A stretch of DNA of 64,000 nucleotides from Rhytidiadelphus loreus (taxonomy: Eukaryota; Streptophyta; Bryopsida; Hypnales; Hylocomiaceae). Below the pieces are notes generated by a model. That model had not been told where the DNA came from. It saw only the letters and a program-made list of their open reading frames with translations, and searched no databases. Below, piece after piece: positions 12,710-24,673 of this stretch. The stretch's first letter is position 1, and every line of letters starts with the position of its first letter. The position numbers and the translations under genes are program-made. Location of the stretch: the NCBI GenBank assembly GCA_947034895.1, contig OX344765.1, positions 41,669,001 to 41,733,000 on the forward strand, written 5' to 3'.

Positions 12710-13340
12710 AAAACTTTGAAGATAGAGCAAGTGATGATCTCAAAGTTTTGATCATTATTTATTTAATGATTTAGTTAACTTTGGAAAAAATTAGTCATTT
12801 GGTTAAGTACAAAAAAAAGATAAAAGGGTGTTGTATTTTGTTATTAAGTTTATATTTGCTAAAGAGTTCAAAAAGAAGAATAGAGCTCCAATCAAAATAG
12901 ACTGAGACTTGTCATGATTTCAAATGGTATATATTAATAAGTGTAGATGAAGTTATTGAGATTTTTAAGTTTAGATAATTTCACGCATTGTAGTTGATTT
13001 TTGGCATGTTTGAAAGGTTGAAAACCTTTAATTACTAGGAAAATAGAAAAGTAATTATTCATCTATCTTTGTTAGATAAATTACATCCATCCATAGTTGT
13101 TTGATAGAACAAACCATACTAGTTGGATAGTATAATTCATTTTCTTCAATTTTCTTCATTTGTTTTAGAAATATGATAGAAATTTAATATTTCATTCCAA
13201 TGGAAATAAATTGATCATAACATGGCACTCCAAGTCAAATAAACCAAATGATGGATCCTATTAGCCCTTAAAGGACATATCCTATATACATGTGGTCATA
13301 GTGACCTCAAAACTCTCGATTCTATATTGTGCAAAATTCT
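12710..13340. repeat. Left border repeat of unit 2
   Basis: Diverged copy of 195-1140, in the same orientation. It shares AAGTTTTGAT-ATTATTTATT, ATTTTCTTCAATTTTCTTCA-like text and CCAAATGATG-ATCCTATTAGCCC. Together with the F-box genes it sets a unit-to-unit distance of about 12 kb between units 1 and 2. Confidence 0.55.
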
Positions 13341-13429
13341 TTAAAATGGTACAATAGGAACTTAGTAACTCATGGACTGTCTTTTGAGTGGATAGTGAGG
13401 AACAAGTTCCAAATCAAATTATTTTTCAA

Positions 13430-13700
13430 AACCCCTCATTTTTTTCCAGGGGGGGGGATTGAAAAATAATTTGATTGAAAAATCTCAAAATCCCAGTACC
13501 CCCCCTCAATCTTATATTTTTGAAAACAAAGTCATTTGACAATTGATATGGGATAATCCGTATCCGTATACATATGGTATACATACAATATCATAATATT
13601 CGTATCAAGATCAACGCCAGAGAAAGGGGTGTTTTTATTTTTTTTTCAAAAATGATCAATGGCTACTAACTTTGGGGGGAAGGGGGGGGGCTAATTAATT
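13430..13700. other. Homopolymeric G and C tracts
   Basis: A run of nine G at about 13450, a run of seven C at about 13500 and a G6-AA-G10 stretch at about 13675 stand out in a very AT-rich surrounding. The G and C runs near 13450 and 13500 could pair around a short A/T-rich loop. Such tracts are prone to slippage and assembly error. No gene is present. Confidence 0.5.
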
Positions 13701-13799
13701 GAGCAAGAAGTGTTCCTCTCTTTTCAGGGGATAGGATGTTGCTGGGTACTGTACGAGATGGTAAGGCAAACTCTCAGTATTCAACAAAACTCTCATACA

Positions 13800-13895
13800 T
13801 TTTCAGGAGTATCAGAATCAGAACCTACATGATGGATATCATAGTTACCTCTTCCTTAATTTCATTATTCATGACCACAAATTAAGTCCCTCACT
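13800..13895 (-). pseudogene. Short relic of gene H, copy 2
   Basis: The phrases ATCAGAATCAGAACC, ATGATGGATATCATA and CTCTTCCTTAATTTCATTAT match 31510-31575, the exon 5 3' end and splice donor of the readable H gene. The match stops abruptly about 30 bp before the inverted-repeat element at 13926. It keeps the position 3' of an F-box gene seen for the other H copies. Confidence 0.6.
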
Positions 13896-13925
13896 CGTAG
13901 TAATGACTTCAGATGAATTTGATAG

Positions 13926-14809
13926 TGTACAGTCAGGTCTAGCTCATTTACAAATTGCCCATTGGAGGCTTTCAAATTTTTGGGTTCAATGTGTAGTGTA
14001 ATTGGTAGAATTTGGTAGATATAATTATCATTGAATCCTTATACAATTGCACTCAAGTCTACCAAATTTCAGCTTCAACAAACCAAGAGATCATTTTTGG
14101 TGAATTTCTATATTCAATTTTCATAGTTTTACAAGATATTTTATTGCAAGCAATTGATGTTGAGTTTTTTAAGTTTGATAATGGGTATATGTAGAGAACA
14201 TCCATACGCACAACTTTTCCTAGGCAAGTTTCTTCAAAGAAGTTTGACAATTCCTTCTATAGAGTTTTAAGTGTTAGTATGACAATGTCCAAATGTTGTA
14301 AAATAGATATTTCTTTATTATAATTAGATTTTTCTATTAGTCAGTCATGTGGTAACTAATTTGGTACATTTGAGCATGGTGGTACAATTTGTTTGCCAAA
14401 ACCTAATTCAAAATATAGAGATATGTATTTCACAAAGTTTGGTCATATGATGCCTAAATTGAGCCCTATTGGGAGTTTATATTTTTGTGACTTAATGGGG
14501 TGCTTTTTTAATATGAAAGATGTGCATATGGATGTTAACTACATATCCATGCAATCAAATTTAAAAATTCATCACCAATTGTATTCTATAAAATATTATG
14601 TAAAACCATGAAAAATGACTTCAAAAATTCCCCCAAAATGAAAATTTTATTTTTTTAAGCTGAAATTTGGTAGGCTTGAGTGGGATTGTCTGAGAATTGA
14701 GTGTAAATAATTCAAAAAGAAAAACTCCAATTCTCTTCTATGCTATAATGCAAGAAAATGCACACAATAGAAATGGGCAATTCGTAAATGAGCTGGACCT
14801 GACTGTACA
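13926..14809. mobile_element. Non-autonomous inverted-repeat element (884 bp)
   Basis: The left end begins TGTACAGTCAGGTCTAGCTC and the right end is its reverse complement with two or three differences over about 38 bp (TGTACAGTCAGGTCCAGCTC read inwards from 14809). A second inner pair matches too: CAAGTCTACCAAATTTCAGC at about 14052 and its inverted counterpart near 14675. No transposase frame is present. A 5' part of the same element recurs at 37132-37739. No convincing target-site duplication was found, so the superfamily is open. Confidence 0.75.
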
Positions 14810-15750
14810 ATCACAATTGTTCAAATTTAAAGAATAAATGATTATAGTGAATATTTGTATAGGGGAAGGAGCGATTGGCTTACAATCAACCTATTATGGA
14901 CTAGGTAGGTGTTCAAATTTTGAACATTGGACAAATGCAAACATTACCCAAACAAACAAATCAATTTGTTTTTAATTTTCATCCATGTAAATAATTGTAG
15001 ATTCTTGCTATAGTTCTTTAACATTTGTATATTATAGATTTTCACAATTTGTAACCATTTGATGTTTTAAAAAATGACTTGAATAAATAAGAAAAATAGG
15101 AATCATCAAAAATACCATAAGTAAAATTTGATAGTTTAAACTTAGAGGAAAAAATATTTGTGAAAGTTACAAATAATTATACCAACCCACAATCAATTTT
15201 ACATGGACTTTTCATATTTTAATTTCAATATTAATACAAAAATACTAGTTACTCTACTAGTATATCTAATCATATGGATGTGATCTATGGATCACAATCA
15301 TTTCACAATTTTTGTTAAAATGATCATAAAATTATTGAATATTATCGAATTTAAGTTGAATACTTTATAATTTTGACATAGACTACCTTTTATCCTTAAG
15401 GCATATAGGTATACAAAATTCTCGTAGTGTCTAAAAAAGCATCAAAATAAAACTAAATTTTGGACTTGGATTTTGTACAAAAAAATTATGAAGTTTCAAA
15501 GTGTTGATCACAAGTATAGTTACTCAAAATTCAACCTTCTATACATTCAGTGTCATGTTGTGTATTGTTGCAGGACTCTCCCACATTTGGGTAAGGCTCT
15601 CATTTGGTGTACATGCTTAAATGGCATTGTTGTGATCAATAATATGAATTTTAGTTACCTTCATAAAATGGTTTTGACTCCAAAATGAGGTTCAAGATGA
15701 ACATTTTTGCAATGACATGCATTGTGACGTGCACTGATATTTTATACCCA
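14810..15750. other. Spacer without recognised features
   Basis: AT-rich, with no ORF above about 71 codons and no repeat partner noticed inside the window. From about 15730 the sequence begins to match the 3' flank of the F-box genes. Confidence 0.4.
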
Positions 15751-16363
15751 GTGTAAATGATTCACTTAAGCACTAAGATGGTAAGCTTTTGTGATATGTG
15801 AAATGAACATGAAGAAGATTGAAGTTGAATCAACGAGCAAGCAAGAAAACAATGGAAAGACAATGAAGTGAGACATGTTGACAAATAAAAGGTGAAATTG
15901 AAAAATTTGATCAAACAAAAGCTCGGCAATACAAGCTAGGTCTATTGCCAAATGTTCACCGAGCTAAACTACTGGTCATGAGACATCATTTGTGTTTTCA
16001 AACAAGACTTCCTGTTGCAAGTGGAGTGAGTGTTTTGAAAAGACCTAGTTTTGCGATAGGCAAGAGAGGGGCACTAAAAACCTCTATCAAAGAAGCCATG
16101 AGCAGGACAACATGGAGAAGTCGAGGGATTTTAGTAGAGCCTGAGAGTCGTATGTCCTAGCTCAACTGCAATACTCATAGAAGAAATTCATTATCCTTAG
16201 CAAGTCAACTCTTGCTACAAAAAGAGAAAGTACAACAGATCACAGAGACATGCGTACACTATCAAAGTCACACCGCTACACCAGGCTATGTACACTGTAC
16301 CTAAGCTGAAGCTGAAGTAGGAGTACCAGCTTACTTTGTGCATTTGAACCTACACTGAATCTA

Positions 16364-17797
16364 CTATGGTACAACATTCCAAGAAGCACAACACATCCAG
16401 GTCCCAAACTTGAAGCAATGTGGAAGGCTACTCCACTCTCCGGTAGACAAGTTCAAAATCCACAAATTCTCACAGCTGCCATAAGAGTAAGAAAATACCA
16501 TCAAAAAGCCTTCACATGCTTTTAGGCGCATCAAGCGACAGTCCTCCAAAACATCTTTAAAAGGAGAGCACAAATATGACCTCTCTTGTACCCAATCCTT
16601 TGCATTATTTTGAATACGATACTTAGTGATGCAATAACCTTCCGGTGCTAAAATTTCACCATTGGATGTGTTCCTGTGCAACACAAACATACAGTCCTTT
16701 TGAACCGCATCCGTCATCACTGATGCTCCTTCGGAAGGACCCTTTAAATCACAAACACGTTGTAGTTGTCCTTCACCAAAGTCATACACACTTCGAGTTA
16801 CGCCTTTCATTATGAAAGCCTTGTTATAGATGTTATACTCCCAACTGTAAGCCAGACCAAAAATGAAACCAAGTGGCGGTGTTGCTTTGGTCCATTGCCT
16901 TGCAATAGAATCATACATCTCTACAGTGGGCCGTTTCTTCATGTTTTTGCCAACCACCACCACCCTATAACACTTGGTTTCAGAGTCCACTTCGATGTGC
17001 ATCATTTGGGGCGGGGATAAATAAACATATTTCAGAGGCGGGAGTCTACGCCGAACTCGTGTCAAGAGATTCACCACAACAATGCAGAGGGGATTGGCTT
17101 TGTCGGGTTTCTATGTGGAGACAAAACAGACCAATCCACCATCAAGTGCACCCATATCATCCCATCGATCTTCATGATTAATGGGGTTTCCCAGATGCAA
17201 ACGATAGGAATATTGCAACCTCTGTGTACATATAGTTACGAGAAATTCTGGTTTAGAATATCCTAAACCTGCACGCTGTAATTGATTTCCACGCTGTAAT
17301 AAACCTGCAACCATGGTGGGACTAGCTTCGTCAAGTGCTCGGTTGATTTCCGAATTCACAGTAGCCATGTCTCTGTTCCATTCCTTCGAGAGACTGCGTA
17401 GCCGCGTGATATCAGGGAAGGGCAGACGTGCCAAAACAAGAAGCAGCAACTCCTTGGGAAGAGTTCTCCAAAGAACAGGATTTAGCATCTTCGGATCCAC
17501 TGAAATGATCTTGCGTGAGGCAGCCATGTTGAGTAAGCTTCGTAATTCAAATTCAGGAGGTTCTCCCCTATCGTCATCTACCAAGTCATTCAGTTTCTCT
17601 CGCAAGAGCCATGCTACGAAACGAAAATTGGTTCGTTCACCATCATCGTCCACACCATCACTACTCCCCTCGTGGTCCATCGTCAGTCCCTCTTCAAACT
17701 CCACGGCGTCGTTATGAGGAACGGTAGAATATTCCATGACCGAGTTGATGGCCCGACCGCCAAGTTTGTTACTAGATTCGCGTTTTTCTCTGTTCAT
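16364..17797 (-). pseudogene. F-box protein, copy 2, interrupted by one TAG
   Basis: One reading frame runs from ATG 17797 (an in-frame ATG also at 17806) to the stop at 16364, about 477 codons. A single TAG at 17111-17113 stands where copies 1 and 3 have TGG (Trp) in FVSTW. The F-box (LWRTLPKELLLLVLARLP, then SKEWNRDMA) and the C-terminal repeat units (LLTRVRRRLPPL, VEMYDSIARQWTKATPPLG, ILNLSTGEWSSLP) are all preserved. No frameshift separates the halves. As read it would give a ~228-residue protein with the F-box but no substrate-binding part. It is either a young pseudogene or a truncated F-box protein. A sequencing error at this one base would restore it. Confidence 0.8.
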
Positions 17798-17879
17798 TTT
17801 CAACATCTTGGGTGAACTCTTCTGCTCTGTCCCTCTCAACCGATGTGAATGATAAACACTAAAGGAACTGAAGGTCAAG

Positions 17880-18850
17880 TTGTCGTTGACCTAAAAGGCG
17901 ACAACTTTCTCAAACGCCCTTCCACAGACTAGGCTCCATGGCCATTTCCAGTTCTGAATTGACAGAGCGATAATTAAAGACTGGGATTCGAGTGCACACT
18001 AATAAATATACCTCAAGAATATGGGGCTTTGTGTCAAAGTACCTGAACGAAGTAGTCAGCTTTGGGCTCAGCACAGGATTGTGGTCCCGTCAGCACTACG
18101 CCATGTCCGCATTGATTCACGTGAAGAAGCTTCTCCGCCACCTTCCAGACAGCACCCATTCCATCCCACACAAATGAAAAGCGTCGCACAAATTAAAGCT
18201 TGACAACATACCCTAACAAAACACCGCTCCGCCCAAGATGCATCGAACCTCACAAGGCGGCATGCTCTCCACTCCAACCCTCAAGGGCTATGCATTTCAT
18301 CTCTGAATTGATAGATGTTTCCCAGAAGATGTTTAACTGGGAATTGAAGTGCTTGACAAATGGGGATGATACCAAATGGGGATCAACAAGAGCTCAGAAG
18401 ATGATCGTTTCCAAAGCAAGACACTTCCATGATTCCCGGGTACTGATATCAAACCTGAATACCTCTCAGAACAGTCACACCCTCGATCAATGGCTGCAAA
18501 GTAGTGCGACTGCGCCATAGCTTCTTTCGAAGTTCGAATAGTATCAGCCCGGCCCTTCCCTGAGCTCTCAGCGTCAAGGTTCAATCTCTTCGTTCAGGCA
18601 GACATGAAGAGCAAATGAAGCAAAGAAGCTTGGAGAACAAGATTCACACTCTTCTTTCACATCAATTAGCTTGGCGACGACGCTATTTCTAAACAGCTAG
18701 GATCTTACTTCCTACATCCGACTCAGAGCTTGTGCTTGTGTCGGTGGCATGATCACATTGACTCCTTTCATCAGGAATGATATCAGTGTACAAATACGTT
18801 AAGGTCGTCTGCTCTTAAAGCGACCTTTTCAGAGCTGATTGCCTTTGTGG
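17880..18850 (-). promoter_or_regulatory. Upstream block of F-box copy 2
   Basis: It matches the upstream blocks of copy 1 (5690-6160 and 7760-8230) without the 1.6-kb insertion seen there, so this is probably the ancestral arrangement. Shared phrases include CAAAGTACCTGAACGAAGTA-like text, CCGCCACCTTCCAGACAGCA and ACTGATATCAAACCTGAATA. The conservation exceeds that of the neighbouring spacer, which suggests a promoter and leader. ORFs in it are not preserved between copies. Confidence 0.45.
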
Positions 18851-21700
18851 GAAAGCTAAAGTCCTCGAAACAATTTTCAGTAAATTTTTGTAGGAAGAAA
18901 AATGGAATTGGCATGTAATTCAAGCCGTTTGATATTATTTGAACCTACAAGGAATTAGTTACGAATTTTTGAAGTTGAAATAGAGTGGTCGCCAAAACTG
19001 ACCCCCTCCTAAAATGTACATTGTTGGTACATTGAAGAAAGCAAAGTTTACCTCTTTGTTAGTGATTACTTTTAGAGCACAAGTGCTTTTAAAGTACACT
19101 ATCTTAGAGCTTTAGTTGTGTGGCAACATCTCACATCAATTCTTCTCATGAGGATGAGTTGTAAAAATGCAATGGAGTGGCATGATAGTGCTTATTGCTA
19201 GTTCAATCATTTTTCATTTTTCATTATTATCTCTCCAAAAATTCAATTGAGGCAACCAATTTTGACATATTTTACATAACATTTTAGTAGTTACAATACA
19301 TAATTTAAAGGGAAATTGGTAACAAATCTTTGTTGAATTTTGCCAGAAAAAGTACATTGTTACCTTTATATTTCCAATAAGATTCTAGCCTTAGATCCAA
19401 AGGTTGAAGCATTAGAGGTACTCAAATAGGCATGGTGTGTTTTGGGTTTGTAAGCCATTGTCTTTGATCCATAGTGAATTTGTGAAATCCCTTTCCAAGA
19501 TTGTTTTCATTTGAATTCTTGTTCAATTTTGTCCTATTTTTTAGTACAAAATGTATACACAGTGGTGTACTGTCTAATTGACTTCTTCTCCAAATCTTCA
19601 AATCTTCAATCTTTTCCATATATTGTTGCCGCTTTTGCAACTCTTAGCTCCCAAAAGGGACAAATAGACTTTTGACACTTCCATGGGTGCTAACAATGTT
19701 TTAGTTGGTTGTTATTAAATTTTTGCAATTGGTTGTTTTTTGTGTAAATTTAGTTAATTTTGATTATACTAGGGAATCACACCAAAATTTATATTAAAAC
19801 CTAAAAGACCATGGTGTTTTTAGGTCCACACAATAGTTGTAATGTTGTAATAAACAATCTATAACCTAGGGTTTCATTTTTTTCCAAAAAATATTGAAAA
19901 TTGAATTCAAAACAAGACTTTAAAGTTTGTTTGGGATAGAAATTCCATAACTTCTTTGAGATTCTAAACTCCTCATAACATTAATCTTATTGATCAAAAT
20001 AGAATGATTGAACGCTTTTTAAGAATATATAAATATAGAAAACCAAGTTCAAACTCTTTTTGTTTTCTTTAAATAATATTTTTTAGTTGTCTAAGTTGTA
20101 TGGGCACAGAAGTCCAGGTACTTCACTAGCGGTTTCTTTAGAAACAACATGTAACCTACTATATTGTATATTTCAAATGTTGAAGCTACTATTCAAGTTA
20201 CTAAAGCATCACTTTTTTGAAGTGCATTGTATTACAACTACTATATAGTACATTACAATGATTTAGAGTACATAATTTGTAAATCTACACGAGGAATAGT
20301 CTAAAAAATAAGGGAGGAACTTGCTTTCACCATTTTCCATTTGCAAATAGACAAATAATGAACATCTCATTTGGCATTTTATCTATTTGTTTATTCCAAC
20401 TCAAATTTGTGGCGGGCAATATTGATGTGTTGCATAAGTTAGGCTTAACCTACTACTTGTGTTATAAATGTACACATAGTCATATGTTATGAAGATTGTT
20501 GTTCCTTAAAGCACCTTGAAACTACTCCTTGACCACATGTTGTGTGAAAACTTAAATAGATAAAAAGAAAAGAAAACTCTATATTCCTCATAAAAACTTA
20601 CTTAGGGACTTTAGGTGTTAAAATTAATTTTTTAGTAAATTATATGAATACATTTTCTTCAAAGAAATAGACCTAAAATTTCAAAACAACTTTTGAGAAT
20701 TGAACCATACACATGAAAAATCCCAATTATTTATTGAGATTATATCTTTTATTAAAGAAAATTGTGTTATAATTTCATCCATCACTTTCTCATCTGCACA
20801 ATTTTTCATTCATTTATCCTTGATAAACCCTGGGATAAACCTACTAATGACATCCAAATATCCTCTCAATAAAACCTTACAATATGATGAAAGCTTTTGA
20901 TGTTGTTGCATTGTAACAAATTAAATTCCATTATCATTATAAACAATTCAAGAAGAAAAATTTGTATATCTTCTATAGTTTTTGACAAATGCTTAGTCAA
21001 TTAGGAGTTACCATAATGACATTGATCTAATCAATTACATTCAATGACCTTAACCAATGAAGGACCAATTCCATTACCACACTATCAAACTTTGTTTTTG
21101 AGTTCAATTTAGCTTTGGAATCATATTCAATTTCAATTTAATATATTTGTGATATGAGATTCTGTTAATATCTATCAATGAAAAAAAATCTCTGTTAGAT
21201 TTATAATAAATTATAATCCTTATAATTTTCAAATTAATAAGTAAATATAAATTGGTAAATATAACAAAAACAATCCAACTAATTATGAATAAATTTTCAA
21301 GAGGTAAAAGTAGCTGTGAAGAATAGTATGAAAACTTTTCAAGTAAATGATATTTTTGTTTTACATCCAAAATACCCTTGGAAAATAAACACTTTTTTAA
21401 TAGAATTTGAATGTAAGAATGCTCTTTGAAAAAAAAATTATTGTGATTTTATAAAGTGTATCATATACTTAATCTTGGAAGGACACTAATGACTTGTAAG
21501 ATTACTGTAGACATGAAGAATGCACCCATTGGTCTAAAAATCATATCATATTCGGCAAAAGTACTTTGATGATAGGTCTTGTCCCTTTAGGATTAAAATT
21601 ATATCAATTAGAACATGTATTATAATAAAATATTAGACCTCAAGTTCAAATTGCAATTAAATATCTTCCATTTCAAAAAAAATCCAAAATTCTAAAAGTA
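18850..21700. repeat. Gene-free repeat of unit 2
   Basis: Colinear diverged copy of 8280-10870, with about 80-85% similarity by eye in the best stretches. It has no shared open reading frame. It supplies the sequence into which the unit 3 solo LTR is inserted: the phrase TTTAGTTGTGTGGCAACATC here is split by the LTR at 26414/27005. Confidence 0.6.
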
Positions 21701-22308
21701 GAGTAGAAAGCAGAGTGAGACTTGATCAACTCTTCAATTCCATTAGTTTGGATCCAATTCAAAAAACATCATTTTCGATAGTGAAATTCAGATCGAGAAC
21801 AAGAATCTAAAAGTTGTAGTCTACAAGGTGATCCATTCACTATTAATAATGTCCCGAAATGTACAGGTGATGGGAAGGCCATGTTGCGCTGCTAAGAAGA
21901 AACAGGCAATGCAAGCAAAAAACTGTGCAGATGAGTTTTCTAGTTTTCTACCATCCAGGGGCCCTGTTTGTTTGCTCACAACCTCGGTCAACTGACCAAA
22001 CTTAAGGAAGCCTCATTCCTTTCAAGGACAGCAAGGTAACCCAACGTCACGCCACCGCAGGTTCTAAGACTCCTGCAAAGCTCCCCACCACTGAGTCCCG
22101 GGAGGAAGTCATGGCTTGCCCGCGTCTGGCCATGATATGAAGGAAGCAACGCCACGCCACGCCACGCCATGCCACTACCACCGACCTGGATCCAATTGCA
22201 GCATGGGGGGGAGGTAACAGCAAACAACCCAGCTTGAGAAACCGCTCGCTGAAAGTTTGCGATGAAGAGGGCCTCCGCATATTGCACCCCGTCTATGCCG
22301 TATCCCTA

Positions 22309-24010
22309 TACAAATGGAAGGCTTAAAATCACATCTCAACAGTGCGGATCATTAGCCCCTACAAAAACCATTTCCAGTCGCTTGCGCTCAGCGCCATGGA
22401 TTCAACATCCAGTTGTGCGTTAACTTTCCGAAATTGCACCGCTGGATCCCAGGCTCGTGGTCCCATGCCAATTGAAATGGGCTCTCCGTGCCCAAACGGT
22501 CAAAAGTGGCCACTTCTATACAGTTGACATAAAGGACGGTAACCAGATGTATCAACGGAAATATGAAGAAGTTCTGTCTTACATTTTTGAAGGCTAGAAA
22601 CATGTCTTTGGAAATGACAACAGTCGACTACTAAATTCCAAGGTGGACTTTCTATTTTAACTTGAGAACTTCAGGGCTAAAGCACCCAGTATACATATGC
22701 AGAGAGAAACGCAAAGTACAAACCAAATGCATCGTAGCAAACAAAGACACTCCTAATAAGACTTGCAATCACAGCCTCCAGCGACATTTCAAACCAAAAA
22801 AATTCGACTGAATCCTGCAAGCAAGGTCTTGGCAAAGAAATGAAAGCGAGATGAATGTTCATTTGACCAGAAAGCGTCAAGAGCATGCAAATCCTGTCTT
22901 CCGTCACCACACCCCTCAAATCTCACTGTCCCCTGCAACGTATTCAGCAGAACTCCCCTCAAACTTCAAATTTTCAGCTGGGAAATCAAATCACCCGCCT
23001 CCATTTTCGACGCAACACTGGATGCGGAATCATTAATTCCAGAAGACGACAGAAAGCACACAATGAAGCAAACAGTGCCAACAATAATGCTTCAGACCAC
23101 TTACCAACAGAACCTAGATCGCAAATCGTAGTGTAGAAGTCTGAACATCTTGACCTCATCCTTTTCATTAAGCTCGTTTTCGCTTGGTTGGGGATGAAGT
23201 TTTGAGTACAGGTCCGAAACAAGTTTGATGATCATGAACATATGAAGTTTCGGATTCCAGTTCTTAGCCGCCACTCACAGAATTTCCAACCTCTTTTCGG
23301 ATATCTCAGGACCGAAGTTCTGTTCCCACCATTGGTAATCAGCATCGTCGTTGCTAAACTTTGGAAAGCGATGATGCTTACGCCATTCACTACTCCAGAA
23401 GTTCGATTTCGTGGCCATGATGACTCCTTGGAAGTGCATCGCAGAATCCTAGTATATGAGGCCGTGCCGAGAATCATATCAATACTTTCACTCTTGGCTG
23501 CCAGTAGCTTTAGCACCTGAAACACACCAAACATGCGAGGGTAAGATGGTATAACACAGCAACAGGTGTAACTATCAGAAACAGAACCAACATGATAGAT
23601 ATCATACCTCTTTCTTCATTCCATAAATCATGATCTTTCCTTCCGCTTCTTTTCGATGTTTGACAGGACTTGACGCAGCTGCAAACTGATATAAAAAACT
23701 TCACGTTTTTTCTTCAGATCATCATTCCCTTCCTTCAGATCATCGTGCTCTTTCTTCCGCTATCCACTATCGCTTCCTGGCCGCTCGGATTTGATCTCGT
23801 CGGCTTCGATCTTAATCAACAAGTCACATCTTAGTTGAGCGGTCTTAGTTGGGAAGGGAAAACCGATGAGAATATCCAAGTGCCATATCATCCACGTGCA
23901 GAGGGCAAACACTCAAAGCATTATAAAGTCAAATTAAAACGATAGAAAGTATGCAATAGAGATATCCTTGGAGTACAACTTTAGTTTTCATGTTGTGTTT
24001 TCATATTATG
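22309..24010 (-). pseudogene. Gene H, copy 3, broken
   Basis: The 3' flank and the exon 5 to exon 7 regions match the readable H gene (30320-31800). The GT and AG borders are partly kept, for example CAG before GTGCTAAAGCTA near 23520. The exon 5 copy has an in-frame TAG (after SDSG) and an insertion that repeats the DDLKE motif. The exon 6 copy has frameshifts. Exons 1-4 are missing: the sequence from 24010 jumps to text equivalent to 33780 in H. The upstream junction suggests an internal deletion of about 1.9 kb. Confidence 0.7.
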
Positions 24011-24673
24011 TCCGCCAGGAAGGTAACGAAATGTATCAATAGAAAGCTGAATTCACACCCTACATATAATGTGATTTGATCACTAGAACACATATAATGT
24101 GATCTGAGATAGCATTTACGGAGTATAACATTCCTGAACGATAAAAAAACCCTTGAGCCTGTGATATGTGAAATGAACATGGAGAGGATTCAATCTGAAT
24201 CACAGAGCAAACAAGAAAACAATGCACAGACAAATAGATGAGGCTTGCTGAGGAAAGGTGAATGAGGAAATTGGCTCACACAAAAGCTCTGCAACACAAG
24301 GTCTATTGCAATGTCCGCCGAGCTAAACTACTTGAGACAACTTCAAGCGAAAGTATGCCCATCATTAGTGTTCATGAACACGACTTCCTGTAGCAAGTGC
24401 TTTGCAAAGACCTAATTATGTAATAGACGAGAGAAGGTCACTGAAACCTTTTGTCAACACTCATTGGGTGGAACTCAAGAAGGAAAATTCATTATCCTCA
24501 GCACGTCAGCACTTGCATTCTCAGGCTACAAAACGAGAAAGTTGAACAGATCACACAGAAACGCATACACTATCGAAAGTCACACCACTACACCAGGCTG
24601 TGTACACTGTACCTAAGATAAAGCTGAACTAGGAGTACCGGCTTACTTTGTGCATTGGAACATGCACAATCCA

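Noticed and set aside
13450..13690. G-tract quadruplex regulatory element
   Set aside because: The runs are long single tracts and not four spaced short tracts, and no gene is close. Polymer slippage or assembly noise is as likely.
22140..22300. GC-richer patch with overlapping ORFs of 77-99 codons (CCACGCCACGCCACG repeats)
   Set aside because: The ORFs come from a short CCACG tandem repeat. They have no counterpart in the paralogous region beside 30318.
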